Positions 20,208 to 29,511 of a stretch of 64,000 nucleotides of DNA are shown here, piece by piece; the stretch's first letter is position 1, and each line of letters begins with the position of its first letter. The notes below the pieces were generated by a model that worked only from the letters and a program-made list of their open reading frames with translations, did no database searches and had not been told where the DNA came from. The DNA is from Variovorax paradoxus B4 (GTDB taxonomy: Bacteria > Pseudomonadota > Gammaproteobacteria > Burkholderiales > Burkholderiaceae_C): assembly GCF_000463015.1 (NCBI RefSeq), contig NC_022247.1, positions 3,100,001 through 3,164,000 on the forward strand, in the 5' to 3' direction. Made by a program: the position numbers and the translations under genes.

Positions 20208-21668
20208 ATGCAATGCATCACGTCCGCCACCGTCGCCGACCTGTTCGATATCGCGGCAACGCGTCGCATCGAACAGGCAGCGGCAGCCGCCCTGCCCCAT
20301 CACACCCTGATGCAGCGGGCAGGTCTGGCCGTGGCGCGGCTGGCGATGGCGGTTGCGCCGCATGCGCGAACGATATGGATTGCCTGCGGACCGGGCAACA
20401 ACGGCGGCGATGGCTTCGAGGCTGCCGCGCAGTTGCAGCACCGCGGCTTCCTGCCGATCGTCACGTTCGCGGGCGATGAAGACCGGCTGCCGCCGGATGC
20501 CAGGGCGTCGCTGCAACGGGCCCGGGATGCCGGCGTGATCTTCGCGCCGGAGCCGCCGGCCACCTGGGACCTGGCGATCGACGCACTGCTCGGCATCGGG
20601 GCCACCCGGCCACTCGCGAATGCCATGGCCGATTGGCTGCGGCAGATGCATGCGATGGCCTCGCCAGTACTCAGCGTCGACGTGCCTTCGGGGCTGAATG
20701 CCGACACCGGCGCTTCAAGCGCCACGCCTCATCCGGGTGCTCTTTCGCCCCGCTTCTGTCTGACCTTCCTGACCCTCAAGCCCGGCCTGTTCACGGCGAA
20801 AGGCCGCGACGCGGCGGGCACGGTCTGGTTCGACGACCTGGGTTGCAGCGGCACCGCCGAGTCGCCGGCCGCGCGCCTGGCGGGTGCACCGGCGGACGCG
20901 CCGCGCAGCCATGCCTCGCACAAGGGCAACTATGGCGATGTCGCGGTGATCGGCGGCGCACCCGGCATGGCGGGCGCCGCGCTGCTGGCCGGATCTGCCG
21001 CGCTGCATGCGGGCGCCGGACGCGTGTTCGTCGGACTGCTCGACCCGGACGCGGCCGCGGTCGACCTGGCGCAACCCGAACTGATGCTGCGAGACGCCAA
21101 GGCGCTCGATCTCTCAGGCATGACGGCGGTCTGCGGATGCGGTGGCGGCGCGGACATCCGTGCGGTGCTACCCCGTGTGCTGGCGACGGCGGCAGCGCTG
21201 GTGCTCGACGCCGACGCGTTGAACGCCATCGCGAACGACGGCGCGCTGCAGGCCCAGCTGGCATCGCGCGCCCGCCGCGGAAGGCCGACGGTGATCACCC
21301 CGCACCCGCTCGAAGCCGCACGCCTGCTGAATTGCACGGCCGCCGACGTTCAGGCCGACAGGCTGGCAGCAGCCCGCCAGCTCGCGTCGCGCTACGGCGT
21401 GGTCGCCGTGCTCAAGGGCTCGGGAACAGTGATCGCCGGTGACGGCAGCACGCCACCGGTACTCAACCTGACCGGCAACGCCAGGCTCGCAACCGCCGGC
21501 ACGGGCGATGTGCTGGCGGGAATGATCGGCGCCGCACTGGCGACGCAGCGGCCGGCATTCGAAGCAGCCCGGGAAGCCGTCTGGCGCCACGGCCACATCG
21601 CCGACACCTGGCCGGCCGGTGCACCCCCGCTGACGGCCGGCGCGCTGGCGCGCCAGGTGCCCTGCTGA
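20208..21668 (+). CDS. nnr: bifunctional NAD(P)HX epimerase/dehydratase
   Basis: A 486-residue fusion that repairs hydrated NAD(P)H. The N-terminal YjeF_N epimerase half (about 1-220) has CGPGNNGGDGFEAA; the C-terminal ribokinase-like dehydratase half (about 225-486) has HKGNYGDVAVIGGAPGMAGA, TPHPLEAARLL and GNARLATAGTGDVLAG with the catalytic Asp. Length is normal for the fused bacterial form. The downstream SDR is convergent with a seven-base gap. Confidence 0.95.
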   Translation: MQCITSATVADLFDIAATRRIEQAAAAALPHHTLMQRAGLAVARLAMAVAPHARTIWIACGPGNNGGDGFEAAAQLQHRGFLPIVTFAGDEDRLPPDARASLQRARDAGVIFAPEPPATWDLAIDALLGIGATRPLANAMADWLRQMHAMASPVLSVDVPSGLNADTGASSATPHPGALSPRFCLTFLTLKPGLFTAKGRDAAGTVWFDDLGCSGTAESPAARLAGAPADAPRSHASHKGNYGDVAVIGGAPGMAGAALLAGSAALHAGAGRVFVGLLDPDAAAVDLAQPELMLRDAKALDLSGMTAVCGCGGGADIRAVLPRVLATAAALVLDADALNAIANDGALQAQLASRARRGRPTVITPHPLEAARLLNCTAADVQADRLAAARQLASRYGVVAVLKGSGTVIAGDGSTPPVLNLTGNARLATAGTGDVLAGMIGAALATQRPAFEAAREAVWRHGHIADTWPAGAPPLTAGALARQVPC

Positions 21669-21675
21669 CGAGATC

Positions 21676-22440
21676 CTAGCCGCGCCCGACGAAGGGCATC
21701 TTCGTCGCCATGACGGTATGGAACAGCACGTTGGCCTCCAGCGGCAGGTTCGCCATGTAGAGCACCGACTGGCCCACGATCTTCACGTCCATCAGCGGCT
21801 CGATCGCGAGTTCGCCGTTGGCTTGCGGCACGCCCTTGGCCATGCGTGCGGCCAGTTCCGTCATGGCGTTGCCCACGTCGATCTGGCCGACCGCGATGTC
21901 GTACTTGCGCCCATCGAGCGAAGCGGTCTTGGTCAGGCCCTCGACTGCGTGCTTGGTCGCGGTGTACGCCGCGGAATTGGGCCGAGGGGCGGTGGCCGAG
22001 ATGGAACCGTTGTTGATGATGCGGCCGCCCCGCGGCGTCTGCGCCTTCATCGTGCGGAACGCCTGCTGGATGCAGAAGAACATGCCGCTCAGGTTGATGT
22101 CGACCACGCCGCGCCACTGCTCGGGCGTCCAGTCTTCGAATGGACCCGGGGGGTTGCCCACGCCGGCGTTGTTGAACAGCAGGTCGACGCGGCCGAAGCG
22201 CTCCACCGCAGCGGCGAACAGCGCCTGCACCGATTCCGCATTGGCCACGTCGGTGGGCACTGCGAAGGCGCGCGCGCCGGCGCCGGACTCTTCCGCCACC
22301 TGCTCCAGCGGTTCGAGGCGGCGCCCCGCCAGGGTCACGCTCCAGCCATCGGCCAGCAGCGCCAGTGCCGCGGCGCGGCCGATGCCGCTACCGGCGCCCG
22401 TGACGATCGCGATGCGGCCCTTGTTGTTTTCCACGCTCAT
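21676..22440 (-). CDS. short-chain dehydrogenase/reductase
   Basis: A 254-residue classical SDR. The nucleotide site [13 protein letters not shown] is near residue 15, NNAG near 92, catalytic Ser in ISATAP, and YTATKHA (Tyr and Lys) near 160. The start has AAGGAG upstream. Substrate unknown. It lies 58 bases before the rnr stop and is convergent with nnr. Confidence 0.9.
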   Translation of the reverse strand: MSVENNKGRIAIVTGAGSGIGRAAALALLADGWSVTLAGRRLEPLEQVAEESGAGARAFAVPTDVANAESVQALFAAAVERFGRVDLLFNNAGVGNPPGPFEDWTPEQWRGVVDINLSGMFFCIQQAFRTMKAQTPRGGRIINNGSISATAPRPNSAAYTATKHAVEGLTKTASLDGRKYDIAVGQIDVGNAMTELAARMAKGVPQANGELAIEPLMDVKIVGQSVLYMANLPLEANVLFHTVMATKMPFVGRG

Positions 22441-22498
22441 GCTCGGTGTCTCCTTCTCGGTTTGTCTGTATGGATGGGATGCAATGCTGCGTTGCGCA

Positions 22499-24712
22499 TC
22501 ATGCGCGGCGCGGCTTGCGCCCCTTCATCTTGTTGGCGGCCTTCTTGACCGCCGACTTGAAAGCCTGCATCGCCGACTGGGGGCCCGCCGCGGCAACGGC
22601 CGCGCTGCGATCGACGCGCGGCTCGGGAACGGCCTCGGCCTTGTGACGCGAACTGCGCTTGGCCGATGCCTTGACCGGCACGCCAGCCGAGGCTGCGCCC
22701 TTGTCCTTCATGGCTCGCGCCGTGAGGTCTTCCCCCTCGCGCACGAGGCGGAAATCGATCTTGCGCCCATCCAGGTCGACGCGGCTCACCTGCACCCGCA
22801 CGCGGGTGCCGATGGCGTAGCGGATGCCGGTGCGCTCGCCGCGCAGCTCCTGGCGCATTTCGTCGAACTTGAAGTACTCGCCGCCGAGTTCGGTGATGTG
22901 CACCAGGCCCTCGACGTACATCGCATCGAGCGTGACGAAGATGCCGAAGGTCGTGGCCGCCGTGACGACGCCGCCGTACTCCTCGCCCAGGTGCTCGCGC
23001 ATGTACTTGCACTTGAGCCATGCTTCGACGTCGCGGCTGGCTTCGTCGGCACGGCGCTCGTTGGCGCTGCAATGCAGGCCGGCCGCTTCCCAGGCCAGCA
23101 CTTCCTTGGTTGGCGCGACAGTGGCTTTCTGCGGCTTGGTGGTCGGCGCCTTGACGCGCGAGGCCAGCCGCTTGGCCAGCTTGGCGTGCGCCTCGCCCGG
23201 CGTCGGCAACATCGGCAGCTGATAGCGCGTCTTGCCGAGAATGGCCTTGATCACGCGATGCACCAGCAGGTCGGGGTAGCGCCGGATCGGGCTGGTGAAG
23301 TGCGTGTAGGCCTCGTACGCCAAGCCGAAATGGCCGCTGTTGATGGGCGTGTAGATCGCCTGCTGCATCGAGCGAAGCAGCATGGTGTGGATCTGCTGCG
23401 CGTCGGGGCGCTCCTTGGTGGCTTCGGCAATCGCCTGGAACTCACCGGGCCGCGGGTCGTCGGTGATGCTCAAACCCACGCCCATGGCTTTCAGGTAGCC
23501 GCGCAGGATTTCCTTCTTCTCGGGCGTCGGGCCTTCGTGCACGCGGAACAGGCCCGGGTGCTTGCCTTCGGCGATGAAATCGGCGCTGCACACGTTGGCC
23601 GCGAGCATGGCCTCTTCGATGAGGCGGTGCGCCTCGTTGCGCGTGCGGGGCACGATCTTCTCGATGCGGCCCGCGTCGTCGCAGATGATCTGCGTCTCGG
23701 TGGTTTCGAAGTCGACCGCGCCGCGCTTGCCGCGTTGCTTGAGCAGCGCCTTGTAGACGTCGGCCAGGTTCAGCAGATCCTTGACGCGGTCCTTGCGCTT
23801 GGCCGCCTCGGGGCCGCGCGTGTTGCCAAGGATCGCAGCCACTTCGGTGTACGTGAAGCGCGCATGGCTGAACATCACGGCCGGGTAGAACTGGTAGGCG
23901 TAGATCTCGCCGTCGGCGGCCACGAGCATGTCGCACACCATGCACAGGCGCTCGACCTCGGGGTTCAGCGAACACAGGCCGTTCGACAGCTTCTCCGGCA
24001 GCATCGGAATCACGCGGCGCGGAAAGTACACGCTGGTGGCGCGGTCGTAGGCATCGATGTCGATGGCCGAACCGGTCTGCACATAGGCGCTGACGTCGGC
24101 AATGGCAACCAGCAGGCGCCAGCCCTTGCCGCGGCCGACCTTGGCGGGCTCGCAGTACACGGCATCGTCGAAATCGCGCGCGTCCTCGCCGTCGATGGTG
24201 ACCAGCGGCACGTCGGTCAGGTCGATGCGCCCTTTCTTGTCGGCCGGGCGAACCTTCTCCGGCAAAGCCTTGGCTTCGGCCAGGCAGGCCTCGGAAAACT
24301 CGTGCGGCACGCCGTACTTGCGCACGGCGATCTCGATCTCCATGCCGGGATCGTCGATCTCGCCCAGCACCTCCTTCACGCGCCCGACCGGCTGGCCGAA
24401 CAGCGCTGGCGGCTCGGTGAGCTGCACCACGACGACCTGCCCCACCTTGGCGGGGCCGGTTGCGCCCTTGGGAATCAGTACATCCTGTCCATAGCGCTTG
24501 TCTTCGGGCGCAACGAGCCAGACGCCGCCTTCATGCAGGAGGCGGCCGATGATCGGCTGCTCGGGGCGCTCGACGATTTCGACCACCCGCCCCTCGGGAC
24601 GCCCGCGCCGATCCTGCCGCACCACACGCGCCTTGACGCGGTCCTTGTGCAGCACCGCACGCATCTCGTTCGGGGGCAGATAGATGTCGGCTTCGCCGTC
24701 GTCGCGCTGCAC
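22499..24712 (-). CDS. rnr: ribonuclease R (start codon unclear)
   Basis: A 3'-5' exoribonuclease that degrades structured RNA. RNB catalytic domain: [16 protein letters not shown] supplies the Asp cluster, with later [11 protein letters not shown]; an S1 domain follows and a basic tail ends GRKPRRA. The coordinates use the first canonical start, a GTG. That start cuts off the first strands of the cold-shock domain: the same frame upstream reads FEGTVQGHRDGHGF and is open to 24838, but contains no ATG, GTG or TTG. Real initiation is probably at a rare codon (an ATC at 24793 has an AGGA-rich site upstream), or the sequence carries an indel. The usual N-terminal helix-turn-helix is absent either way. 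Confidence 0.9.
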   Translation of the reverse strand: MQRDDGEADIYLPPNEMRAVLHKDRVKARVVRQDRRGRPEGRVVEIVERPEQPIIGRLLHEGGVWLVAPEDKRYGQDVLIPKGATGPAKVGQVVVVQLTEPPALFGQPVGRVKEVLGEIDDPGMEIEIAVRKYGVPHEFSEACLAEAKALPEKVRPADKKGRIDLTDVPLVTIDGEDARDFDDAVYCEPAKVGRGKGWRLLVAIADVSAYVQTGSAIDIDAYDRATSVYFPRRVIPMLPEKLSNGLCSLNPEVERLCMVCDMLVAADGEIYAYQFYPAVMFSHARFTYTEVAAILGNTRGPEAAKRKDRVKDLLNLADVYKALLKQRGKRGAVDFETTETQIICDDAGRIEKIVPRTRNEAHRLIEEAMLAANVCSADFIAEGKHPGLFRVHEGPTPEKKEILRGYLKAMGVGLSITDDPRPGEFQAIAEATKERPDAQQIHTMLLRSMQQAIYTPINSGHFGLAYEAYTHFTSPIRRYPDLLVHRVIKAILGKTRYQLPMLPTPGEAHAKLAKRLASRVKAPTTKPQKATVAPTKEVLAWEAAGLHCSANERRADEASRDVEAWLKCKYMREHLGEEYGGVVTAATTFGIFVTLDAMYVEGLVHITELGGEYFKFDEMRQELRGERTGIRYAIGTRVRVQVSRVDLDGRKIDFRLVREGEDLTARAMKDKGAASAGVPVKASAKRSSRHKAEAVPEPRVDRSAAVAAAGPQSAMQAFKSAVKKAANKMKGRKPRRA

Positions 24713-24821
24713 GAAACCGTGTCCGTCGCGATGCCCTTGAACAGTTCCTTCAAATTCATCCAGCAGACCGCTGGAATGGCCATTATTTTTGATATGATTC
24801 TCTCTTTCCTGAAATTCAAAA

Positions 24822-24843
24822 CATAACTGCTTCGGCAGCTATG
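24822..24843. repeat. hairpin with TTCG tetraloop before tRNA-Leu
   Basis: CATA-a-CTGC, loop TTCG, GCAG-c-TATG: eight pairs with one A/C mismatch. It lies three bases upstream of mature tRNA-Leu and overlaps the open frame ahead of rnr on the other strand. It contains the ATAGCTGC word that recurs in this window. It may be processed away with the tRNA leader or act as a bidirectional structure; role unknown. Confidence 0.6.
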
Positions 24844-24846
24844 TGG

Positions 24847-24931
<85 letters not shown>

Positions 24932-24946
24932 CCCCTACCAAGCTGA

Positions 24947-24986
24947 AACCCCTGTGAATCATCGATTTACAGGGGTTTTTTCTTTT
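24947..24986 (+). terminator. intrinsic terminator after tRNA-Leu
   Basis: AACCCCTGTGAAT pairs with ATTTACAGGGGTT (13 pairs, one G-U) across a five-base loop, followed by a run of six T and a T-rich tail. It ends tRNA-Leu transcription. Confidence 0.93.
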
Positions 24987-24987
24987 C

Positions 24988-25438
24988 CCTGGGAACATGA
25001 TCGAGGGATGTTCTCCCTCACGGATGCCGGTCGCAGCCAAGCCAGGCTGCACCGACGGTTGTCCACCGTGTTCGCGCACAGCTTCTTGATCCTGAGACGG
25101 AACATTCTGCGAAGCGCTTTTCTTCGGCGGCACGGATTCGAACAAATGGAACGGGCTTCGTCTCATGAAATGATGCAGCAACCCGCTCGTGGAGAAGCGG
25201 CTTTCCACCATTCTGACGCAGTACATCGACGAATGATCGCGCAGAGTCTCGAGAAGCGGAGCAACCGAATCAATAACACCGTGTTGGCAGTAGAGGTGAG
25301 CCGCAAAACCCAACCTGATGAGCGCGGCATTCGACTCGCTGCTGGGGATCACAGGCGGATCTGCGGGGTTGCGACGGCTTTGAAGCCGAGGTGCACCTTA
25401 CCACGCGAAGCAACGCACCGGTTCGACAGCGTGTGAGC
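24988..25438. other. intergenic stretch without a recognisable gene
   Basis: About 450 bases between the tRNA-Leu terminator and the DUF1232 gene. I see a 6-bp hairpin at 25003-25019 (GAGGGA/TCCCTC), and only short open frames whose composition does not look coding. No integrase or IS remnant was recognised, and no copy of the tRNA 3' end is seen in the stretch. It may hold the promoter of the DUF1232 gene or an untranslated RNA. Confidence 0.5.
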
Positions 25439-25831
25439 ATGGCCATTTTCCAACGCATCAGGCAATGGGCGTCGCGGATCAAGCGCGATGCCGTGACCTT
25501 GTGGTTTGCCTACCGCCATCCAGGCACGCCCTGGTTCGCCAAGCTGCTTGCTGCATTCGTCGTCGCGTATGCGCTGAGTCCGATCGACCTCATACCGGAT
25601 TTCATTCCCGTTCTCGGCTACCTCGACGACGCATTGCTGCTGCCCGGCCTGATCTGGCTGAACATCCGGCTCATTCCCGCTGATGTCCTCGAGGAATGCC
25701 GTCAGCGCGCCGACCAGTGGATGAAGGAACAAGGTGCGAAGCCGCGAAGCATTGCAGGCGCGGTACTCATCCTGGCGATCTGGATCGGCCTGGGTACCGG
25801 CCTCTGGGCCTGGTTCGGCGCGCAAAAATAA
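25439..25831 (+). CDS. DUF1232 (YkvA-like) membrane protein
   Basis: A 130-residue protein with the DUF1232 core WFAKLLAAFVVAYALSPIDL followed by IPDFIPVLGYLDDALLLP (about 37-75), a conserved membrane-associated motif of unknown function. A further hydrophobic helix (about 108-126) ends the protein. The ATG at 25439 is chosen because it sits just before the conserved part; an upstream in-frame ATG at 25391 is possible. Function unknown. Confidence 0.88.
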   Translation: MAIFQRIRQWASRIKRDAVTLWFAYRHPGTPWFAKLLAAFVVAYALSPIDLIPDFIPVLGYLDDALLLPGLIWLNIRLIPADVLEECRQRADQWMKEQGAKPRSIAGAVLILAIWIGLGTGLWAWFGAQK

Positions 25832-25871
25832 TTCTTGTCGAGCGGCGTAGTCTCTGCCTGCGTGACTTTTA

Positions 25872-25887
25872 CTGTATATTCATACAG
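25872..25887. promoter_or_regulatory. LexA-type SOS box
   Basis: CTGTATATTCATACAG: the CTGT-N8-ACAG arms match the LexA consensus exactly, with an AT-rich centre. It ends 23 bases before the ATG of the 99-codon gene and would overlap its promoter (TATATT lies within the box). LexA consensus is established for beta/gamma-proteobacteria; regulation here is inference. Confidence 0.8.
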
Positions 25888-25910
25888 TCTTTTCGCAAAG
25901 GATAACCGCC

Positions 25911-26210
25911 ATGTCGACATCCGAACAAACCACCACCTCCCCTGCTCGCAACCATGCGCTGGCCGAAGCACTGGCATGGATTTCAAAGTTCGCGCATGCA
26001 TGGAAGGCCATCGAGCCTGCACCTCACTCGTTGAGCATCGACGGATTCATCATCTGGGGCCCGGTGCTCTACGAAAAGCACCGCAACGAAGACCCCGTGG
26101 AACTCGCGGTGCAGCTGTACGGCAAGTCGGGCGAGTATTCCAGGTACCTGTATCCGGGCCGTCCGCCCAAGAGCGGCGATGCGCTTCCGACTTTCGCTCC
26201 CAAGGTGTAG
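25911..26210 (+). CDS. small protein of unknown function behind an SOS box
   Basis: A 99-residue soluble protein that I do not recognise. It has an N-terminal Ser/Thr-rich segment, an amphipathic helix (HALAEALAWISKFAHAWKAI, about 15-34), an aromatic central part with FIIWGPVLYEKH, and a Pro-rich C-terminus (YLYPGRPPKSGDALP). There is no signal peptide or membrane helix. AAAGGA lies upstream of the ATG. A perfect CTGT-N8-ACAG LexA box at 25872-25887 implies induction by DNA damage. The gene appears monocistronic. Confidence 0.75.
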   Translation: MSTSEQTTTSPARNHALAEALAWISKFAHAWKAIEPAPHSLSIDGFIIWGPVLYEKHRNEDPVELAVQLYGKSGEYSRYLYPGRPPKSGDALPTFAPKV

Positions 26211-26252
26211 CAAAAGTCACACTTTCACATCAAAAACGATTCCAAAAGTAAC

Positions 26253-26296
26253 TTGAAAGCGTACACAAGGTTACGTTTGATTTGAAAATATCAAAT
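26253..26296 (+). promoter_or_regulatory. AT-rich promoter with inverted repeat before a small membrane ORF
   Basis: A candidate promoter TTGAAA (26253-26258), 17 bases, TTTGAT (26276-26281) lies in a conspicuous AT-rich island. Overlapping it is an inverted repeat ATTTGA-N5-TCAAAT (26280-26296), ending shortly before the GGAG of the next ORF. It could be an operator or the first hairpin of the message. Confidence 0.45.
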
Positions 26297-26311
26297 TTCG
26301 CGGAGACCATT

Positions 26312-26398
26312 GTGATCACAGCATTTACCTTGTTAGTCGGCATGTTCCTCGGGGCGTTGTTCATGAGCCTTCTGGTCGTTTCTCGCTCGGATGACTGA
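26312..26398 (+). CDS. 28-residue single-span membrane peptide
   Basis: GTG start with GGAG seven bases upstream, coding 28 residues: a single hydrophobic helix with a GMFLGALF glycine motif and a polar SRSDD tail, then TGA. Glycine-zipper-like, one-helix peptides of this size are common but under-annotated. A promoter-like sequence lies upstream and an intrinsic terminator 42 bases downstream, so it has all parts of an independent gene. Function unknown; existence inferred from composition and signals. Confidence 0.55.
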   Translation: MITAFTLLVGMFLGALFMSLLVVSRSDD

Positions 26399-26439
26399 GA
26401 ACAACTGCCGGGCCCCTGCAGCCCTGTCCGTGCCCATCG

Positions 26440-26464
26440 AAAAGCCCGCATCAAGCGGGCTTTT
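26440..26464. terminator. bidirectional intrinsic terminator
   Basis: AAAAGCCCGC pairs exactly with GCGGGCTTTT across a five-base loop, giving a T-run on either strand. It serves the plus-strand small ORF and the minus-strand gene ending at 26474. Confidence 0.92.
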
Positions 26465-26473
26465 CCTTTTGAA

Positions 26474-26752
26474 CTACGTCAGCAGGTTCGACTTGGGCCT
26501 GCGGTTGCTCTCGATCGAATAGATCGCCGGCTTGTCCTGCTCGGCCTTCGCGCCTGTCTCGCTGCCGGGAGCAGGAAGCGGATAGACCTCGCCGGAAAGG
26601 CGCTTCACGCGCTCCGCATACATCTTGGCCAGGGCCGCGTGATGCTCCGCCGCAGCCTGGTGTTCAAGACGCGCCATCTGGGCTTCCTGAAGCAAGGTCG
26701 CAGCCCTTTTGAGATGAAGGCTGGATCCGGGTTGAAAGAGCTGGAAGAACAT
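26474..26752 (-). CDS. hypothetical helical protein
   Basis: A 92-residue protein of unknown function. AGGAGG lies just upstream of the ATG, an unusually strong ribosome site. Residues 15-60 are predicted helical and heptad-like (LHLKRAATLLQEAQMARLEH), the rest is polar. No signal peptide or known domain was recognised. It stands alone between rimO and the small membrane ORF and ends at the shared terminator. Confidence 0.75.
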   Translation of the reverse strand: MFFQLFQPGSSLHLKRAATLLQEAQMARLEHQAAAEHHAALAKMYAERVKRLSGEVYPLPAPGSETGAKAEQDKPAIYSIESNRRPKSNLLT

Positions 26753-26893
26753 GGGACCTCCTGGAGAACACAAGCCGCCACGTTCAGACTTCAGGCTGCA
26801 TGCGTCTGTAGGCGTACGACTTTCCCGCCTGTCCGCTCAGCCCGTGGTTCACAAGTCGGCCATTGCCGCCGCTCTCGCCAGCATGGCAACGGT

Positions 26894-28300
26894 TCAAATC
26901 GGCAGCGCGATCAGGTCGTGGCCCTCGGCACCCACGATGCGGGCCCGAGTGAATTCACCCACCTTGAGCGTCTTGCTGATCTTCTCGGGCGGCAGCAGGC
27001 GCACGGTGCCGTCGATTTCGGGTGCGTCGGCATAGGTGCGGCCTACGCCGCCCTTTCGGCCCATGCTGGGCGCCGAATCCACCAGCACCTGCATGGTCGC
27101 ACCGACACGCTGGCGCAGCTTCGCGATCGACACCGCTTCCGCCACTTCCATGAAACGGGCACGGCGCGCTTCGCGTTCCGCTGGCGGCAACATGCCGGGG
27201 ATGTCGTTGGCGGTGGCGCCCGCTACGGGGCTGTAGGCAAAGCAACCGGCCCGGTCGATCTGCGCCTCGCGGATGAAGTCGAGCAGATGCTCGAACTCCT
27301 GCTCGGTTTCGCCAGGGAAGCCTGCGATGAAGGTGCTGCGGATCACCAGTTCGGGGCAGACCTCGCGCCACCGCGCCAGGCGCTCCAGATTCTTCTCGCC
27401 GCTGGCCGGCCTCTTCATTCGCTTGAGCACATCGGGATGGCTGTGCTGCAGCGGCACGTCGAGGTAAGGCAGCACCTGGCCGCTTGCCATCAGGGGAATG
27501 ATCTCGTCCACGCTCGGATATGGATACACATAGTGCAGCCGGACCCAGGCGCCGTAGGGCTCGGCAATTTCGCCCAGCGTGCGCACCAGTTCGAGCATGC
27601 GCGTCTTGACCGGCTTGCCGTCCCAGAAGCCGGTGCGGTACTTGACGTCCACGCCATAGGCAGAGGTGTCCTGGCTGATCACCAACAGTTCTTTCACGCC
27701 GCCTTCGAAAAGGGCCTTGGCCTCGCCGAGCACGTCGCCGACCGGGCGCGACACCAGGTCGCCGCGCATCGAAGGAATGATGCAGAAGGTGCAGCGGTGA
27801 TTGCAGCCTTCGCTGATCTTCAGGTAGGCATAGTGCCGCGGCGTGAGCTTGAGGCCTGCGATGCCGAAGGTGTTGGGGACCAGGTCGACGAACGGATCGT
27901 GCGGCTTGGGCAGGTTGGCGTGGACCGCATCCATGACTTCCTGCGTGGCGTGCGGACCGGTCACGGCCAGCACGCTGGGGTGCATCTGCCGCACCAGGTT
28001 GCCGCCCTGGTCGCCGGTCTTGGCGCCCAGGCAGCCCGTGACGATCACGCGGCCGTTTTCCGCCAGCGCTTCGCCGATGGTGTCGAGGCTTTCCTTCACG
28101 GCATCGTCGATGAAGCCGCAGGTGTTGACGATCACCAGGTCGGCACCCTCGAAGGTCTTGGCCGTCTGGTAGCCCTCCGCGCTCAGCTGGGTCAGGATCA
28201 ATTCGGAATCGGTCAGGGCCTTGGGACAGCCCAGGCTCACAAAGCCGACCTTGGGGGCAGCCGGCGTGGCCATGCGTTCGGGGGAGGCAACTTCGCTCAT
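26894..28300 (-). CDS. rimO: ribosomal protein S12 methylthiotransferase
   Basis: A 468-residue radical-SAM enzyme that methylthiolates an aspartate of ribosomal protein S12. The N-terminal UPF0004 domain ([16 protein letters not shown], about 18-33, with further Cys in NTCGF and VTGCLG) binds one iron-sulfur cluster; the radical-SAM motif [15 protein letters not shown] (about 168-182) binds the other; a C-terminal TRAM domain ends the protein. The GCPKALTD wording is RimO- rather than MiaB-type. Normal length. Confidence 0.97.
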   Translation of the reverse strand: MSEVASPERMATPAAPKVGFVSLGCPKALTDSELILTQLSAEGYQTAKTFEGADLVIVNTCGFIDDAVKESLDTIGEALAENGRVIVTGCLGAKTGDQGGNLVRQMHPSVLAVTGPHATQEVMDAVHANLPKPHDPFVDLVPNTFGIAGLKLTPRHYAYLKISEGCNHRCTFCIIPSMRGDLVSRPVGDVLGEAKALFEGGVKELLVISQDTSAYGVDVKYRTGFWDGKPVKTRMLELVRTLGEIAEPYGAWVRLHYVYPYPSVDEIIPLMASGQVLPYLDVPLQHSHPDVLKRMKRPASGEKNLERLARWREVCPELVIRSTFIAGFPGETEQEFEHLLDFIREAQIDRAGCFAYSPVAGATANDIPGMLPPAEREARRARFMEVAEAVSIAKLRQRVGATMQVLVDSAPSMGRKGGVGRTYADAPEIDGTVRLLPPEKISKTLKVGEFTRARIVGAEGHDLIALPI

Positions 28301-28339
28301 ATGCCTCTATTGTCCCAGCTATCGGCCGGGGACGGGATT

Positions 28340-28873
28340 TCAGGGGCGCTTGATGCCGAACGCGCCCAGAACCTGCTCGGTGTTCTTCTGCATCTGCTCC
28401 TGCATCTGCAGGAACACGTTCTTGGACTGCTCGACGTAGTTGCCCATGAGCCCCTGGAGCATGGGCGACTGCATGGTCATGAACCGCGACCACATCTCGG
28501 GCGTGAGGCCCTCGGCCTTTTCGGCCAGCTGGGCCTGCACCTCGGTCATGGCCTGGATGTTCTTCTCGAGATAGGGGCCCATGTAGCCCTGCATCGCCTG
28601 TCCGTAGAAACGGATGATGTTGGCCAGGACCTGCTCGGTGAACATGGGCGCACCGCCGGCTTCTTCCTCGAGGATGATCTGCAACAGGATGCTGCGCGTG
28701 AGGTCGTCCCCGGTCTTGGCATCGCGCACCACGAACTGGGCATTCTGTATGACCAGCTGCTTCACCTCGGTGAGCGTGATGTACGTGGATGTCTCGGTGT
28801 CGTAGAGCCTTCGGTTGGGGTACTTCTTGATTACACGTTGCACCGGCTTGACCCCGGACTTCTTGCTCTGCAC
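28340..28873 (-). CDS. phaR: polyhydroxyalkanoate synthesis regulator PhaR
   Basis: A 177-residue PhaR. The N-terminal PHB/PHA accumulation regulator DNA-binding domain (VIKKYPNRRLYDTETSTYIT) is followed by PHB_acc domains and a Met/Gln-rich C-terminus. PhaR represses phasin genes and binds PHB granules. I chose the GTG at 28873 because AAGGAG sits six bases upstream; ATGs at 28900 and 28936 are in frame but lack such a site. A 3-hydroxybutyrate dehydrogenase 4 kb away supports a PHB-storing organism. Confidence 0.93.
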   Translation of the reverse strand: MQSKKSGVKPVQRVIKKYPNRRLYDTETSTYITLTEVKQLVIQNAQFVVRDAKTGDDLTRSILLQIILEEEAGGAPMFTEQVLANIIRFYGQAMQGYMGPYLEKNIQAMTEVQAQLAEKAEGLTPEMWSRFMTMQSPMLQGLMGNYVEQSKNVFLQMQEQMQKNTEQVLGAFGIKRP

Positions 28874-28972
28874 TGCGGACTCCTTCACATGGATGCCCAT
28901 GTCATCCGATGATTCTAGGTAGCGGTTTTGCTGCATCGCGACAAGGTTTACCCTGACCGTGCATTCGCCGTA

Positions 28973-29341
28973 TCAATCGAGCGCTGTCGCGTACTCGGCG
29001 CCGCATGCGCTGCAGGTCGCCGTCTCGGGACGTTCTTCGGTGGCTTCCCTGAAACGCAGTGGACTCTTGTGGCCGTAAACCACCCAGCAGCGCGGACAGT
29101 GCTCCTGACCGGCGGTCGGCAAGTAGGCGCGCGAGCGCTGCTCGGCACGCTCCTGCGTCACGGGAGTGCCCTGCCGGATGGCGCGTGCTATTTCGCGTGC
29201 CGCCATGGTGTCGGTACGGCCGCTTGCGTGGTCGTTGATGCCATAGACCGCGCGCGCAAATTCGATGGGGGCCTGCCTGAGCAATGCGGCCAGGCGCATT
29301 TCGGCATGAGCCCGATCAACCAGCGTTGATCGCGTGTTCAT
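28973..29341 (-). CDS. hypothetical zinc-ribbon protein
   Basis: A 122-residue protein of unknown function. An N-terminal helical part (1-65) rich in Ala and Arg precedes a C-terminal zinc-ribbon-like module: CPRCW near residue 84 and CSACGAEY near 112, four cysteines suited to one zinc. No known domain named with confidence. Starts at the ATG at 29341; monocistronic between tRNA-Val and phaR. Confidence 0.75.
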   Translation of the reverse strand: MNTRSTLVDRAHAEMRLAALLRQAPIEFARAVYGINDHASGRTDTMAAREIARAIRQGTPVTQERAEQRSRAYLPTAGQEHCPRCWVVYGHKSPLRFREATEERPETATCSACGAEYATALD

Positions 29342-29444
29342 CAGATCGCTTGTCAAGAAATTTGGAAAAGGTTTGCAGAGCGGCCAAGGTAGCACAACAA
29401 CATGGCCATGGTCTTTGTCTGCTTCACCGCAAGGACGATTGGAA

Positions 29445-29461
29445 CACCGGGGAACCCGGTG
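29445..29461 (-). terminator. weak terminator-like hairpin after tRNA-Val
   Basis: CACCGGG/CCCGGTG, seven perfect pairs with a three-base loop, about 50 bases after the tRNA-Val 3' end, followed on the minus strand only by TTCC. It may be a 3'-end processing or Rho-assisted stop rather than a full intrinsic terminator. Confidence 0.4.
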
Positions 29462-29511
29462 AAAGCTCTGTTCAACAGACCCGGTGGTTGGCCGGAAGTT
29501 GAAACAGAAAT

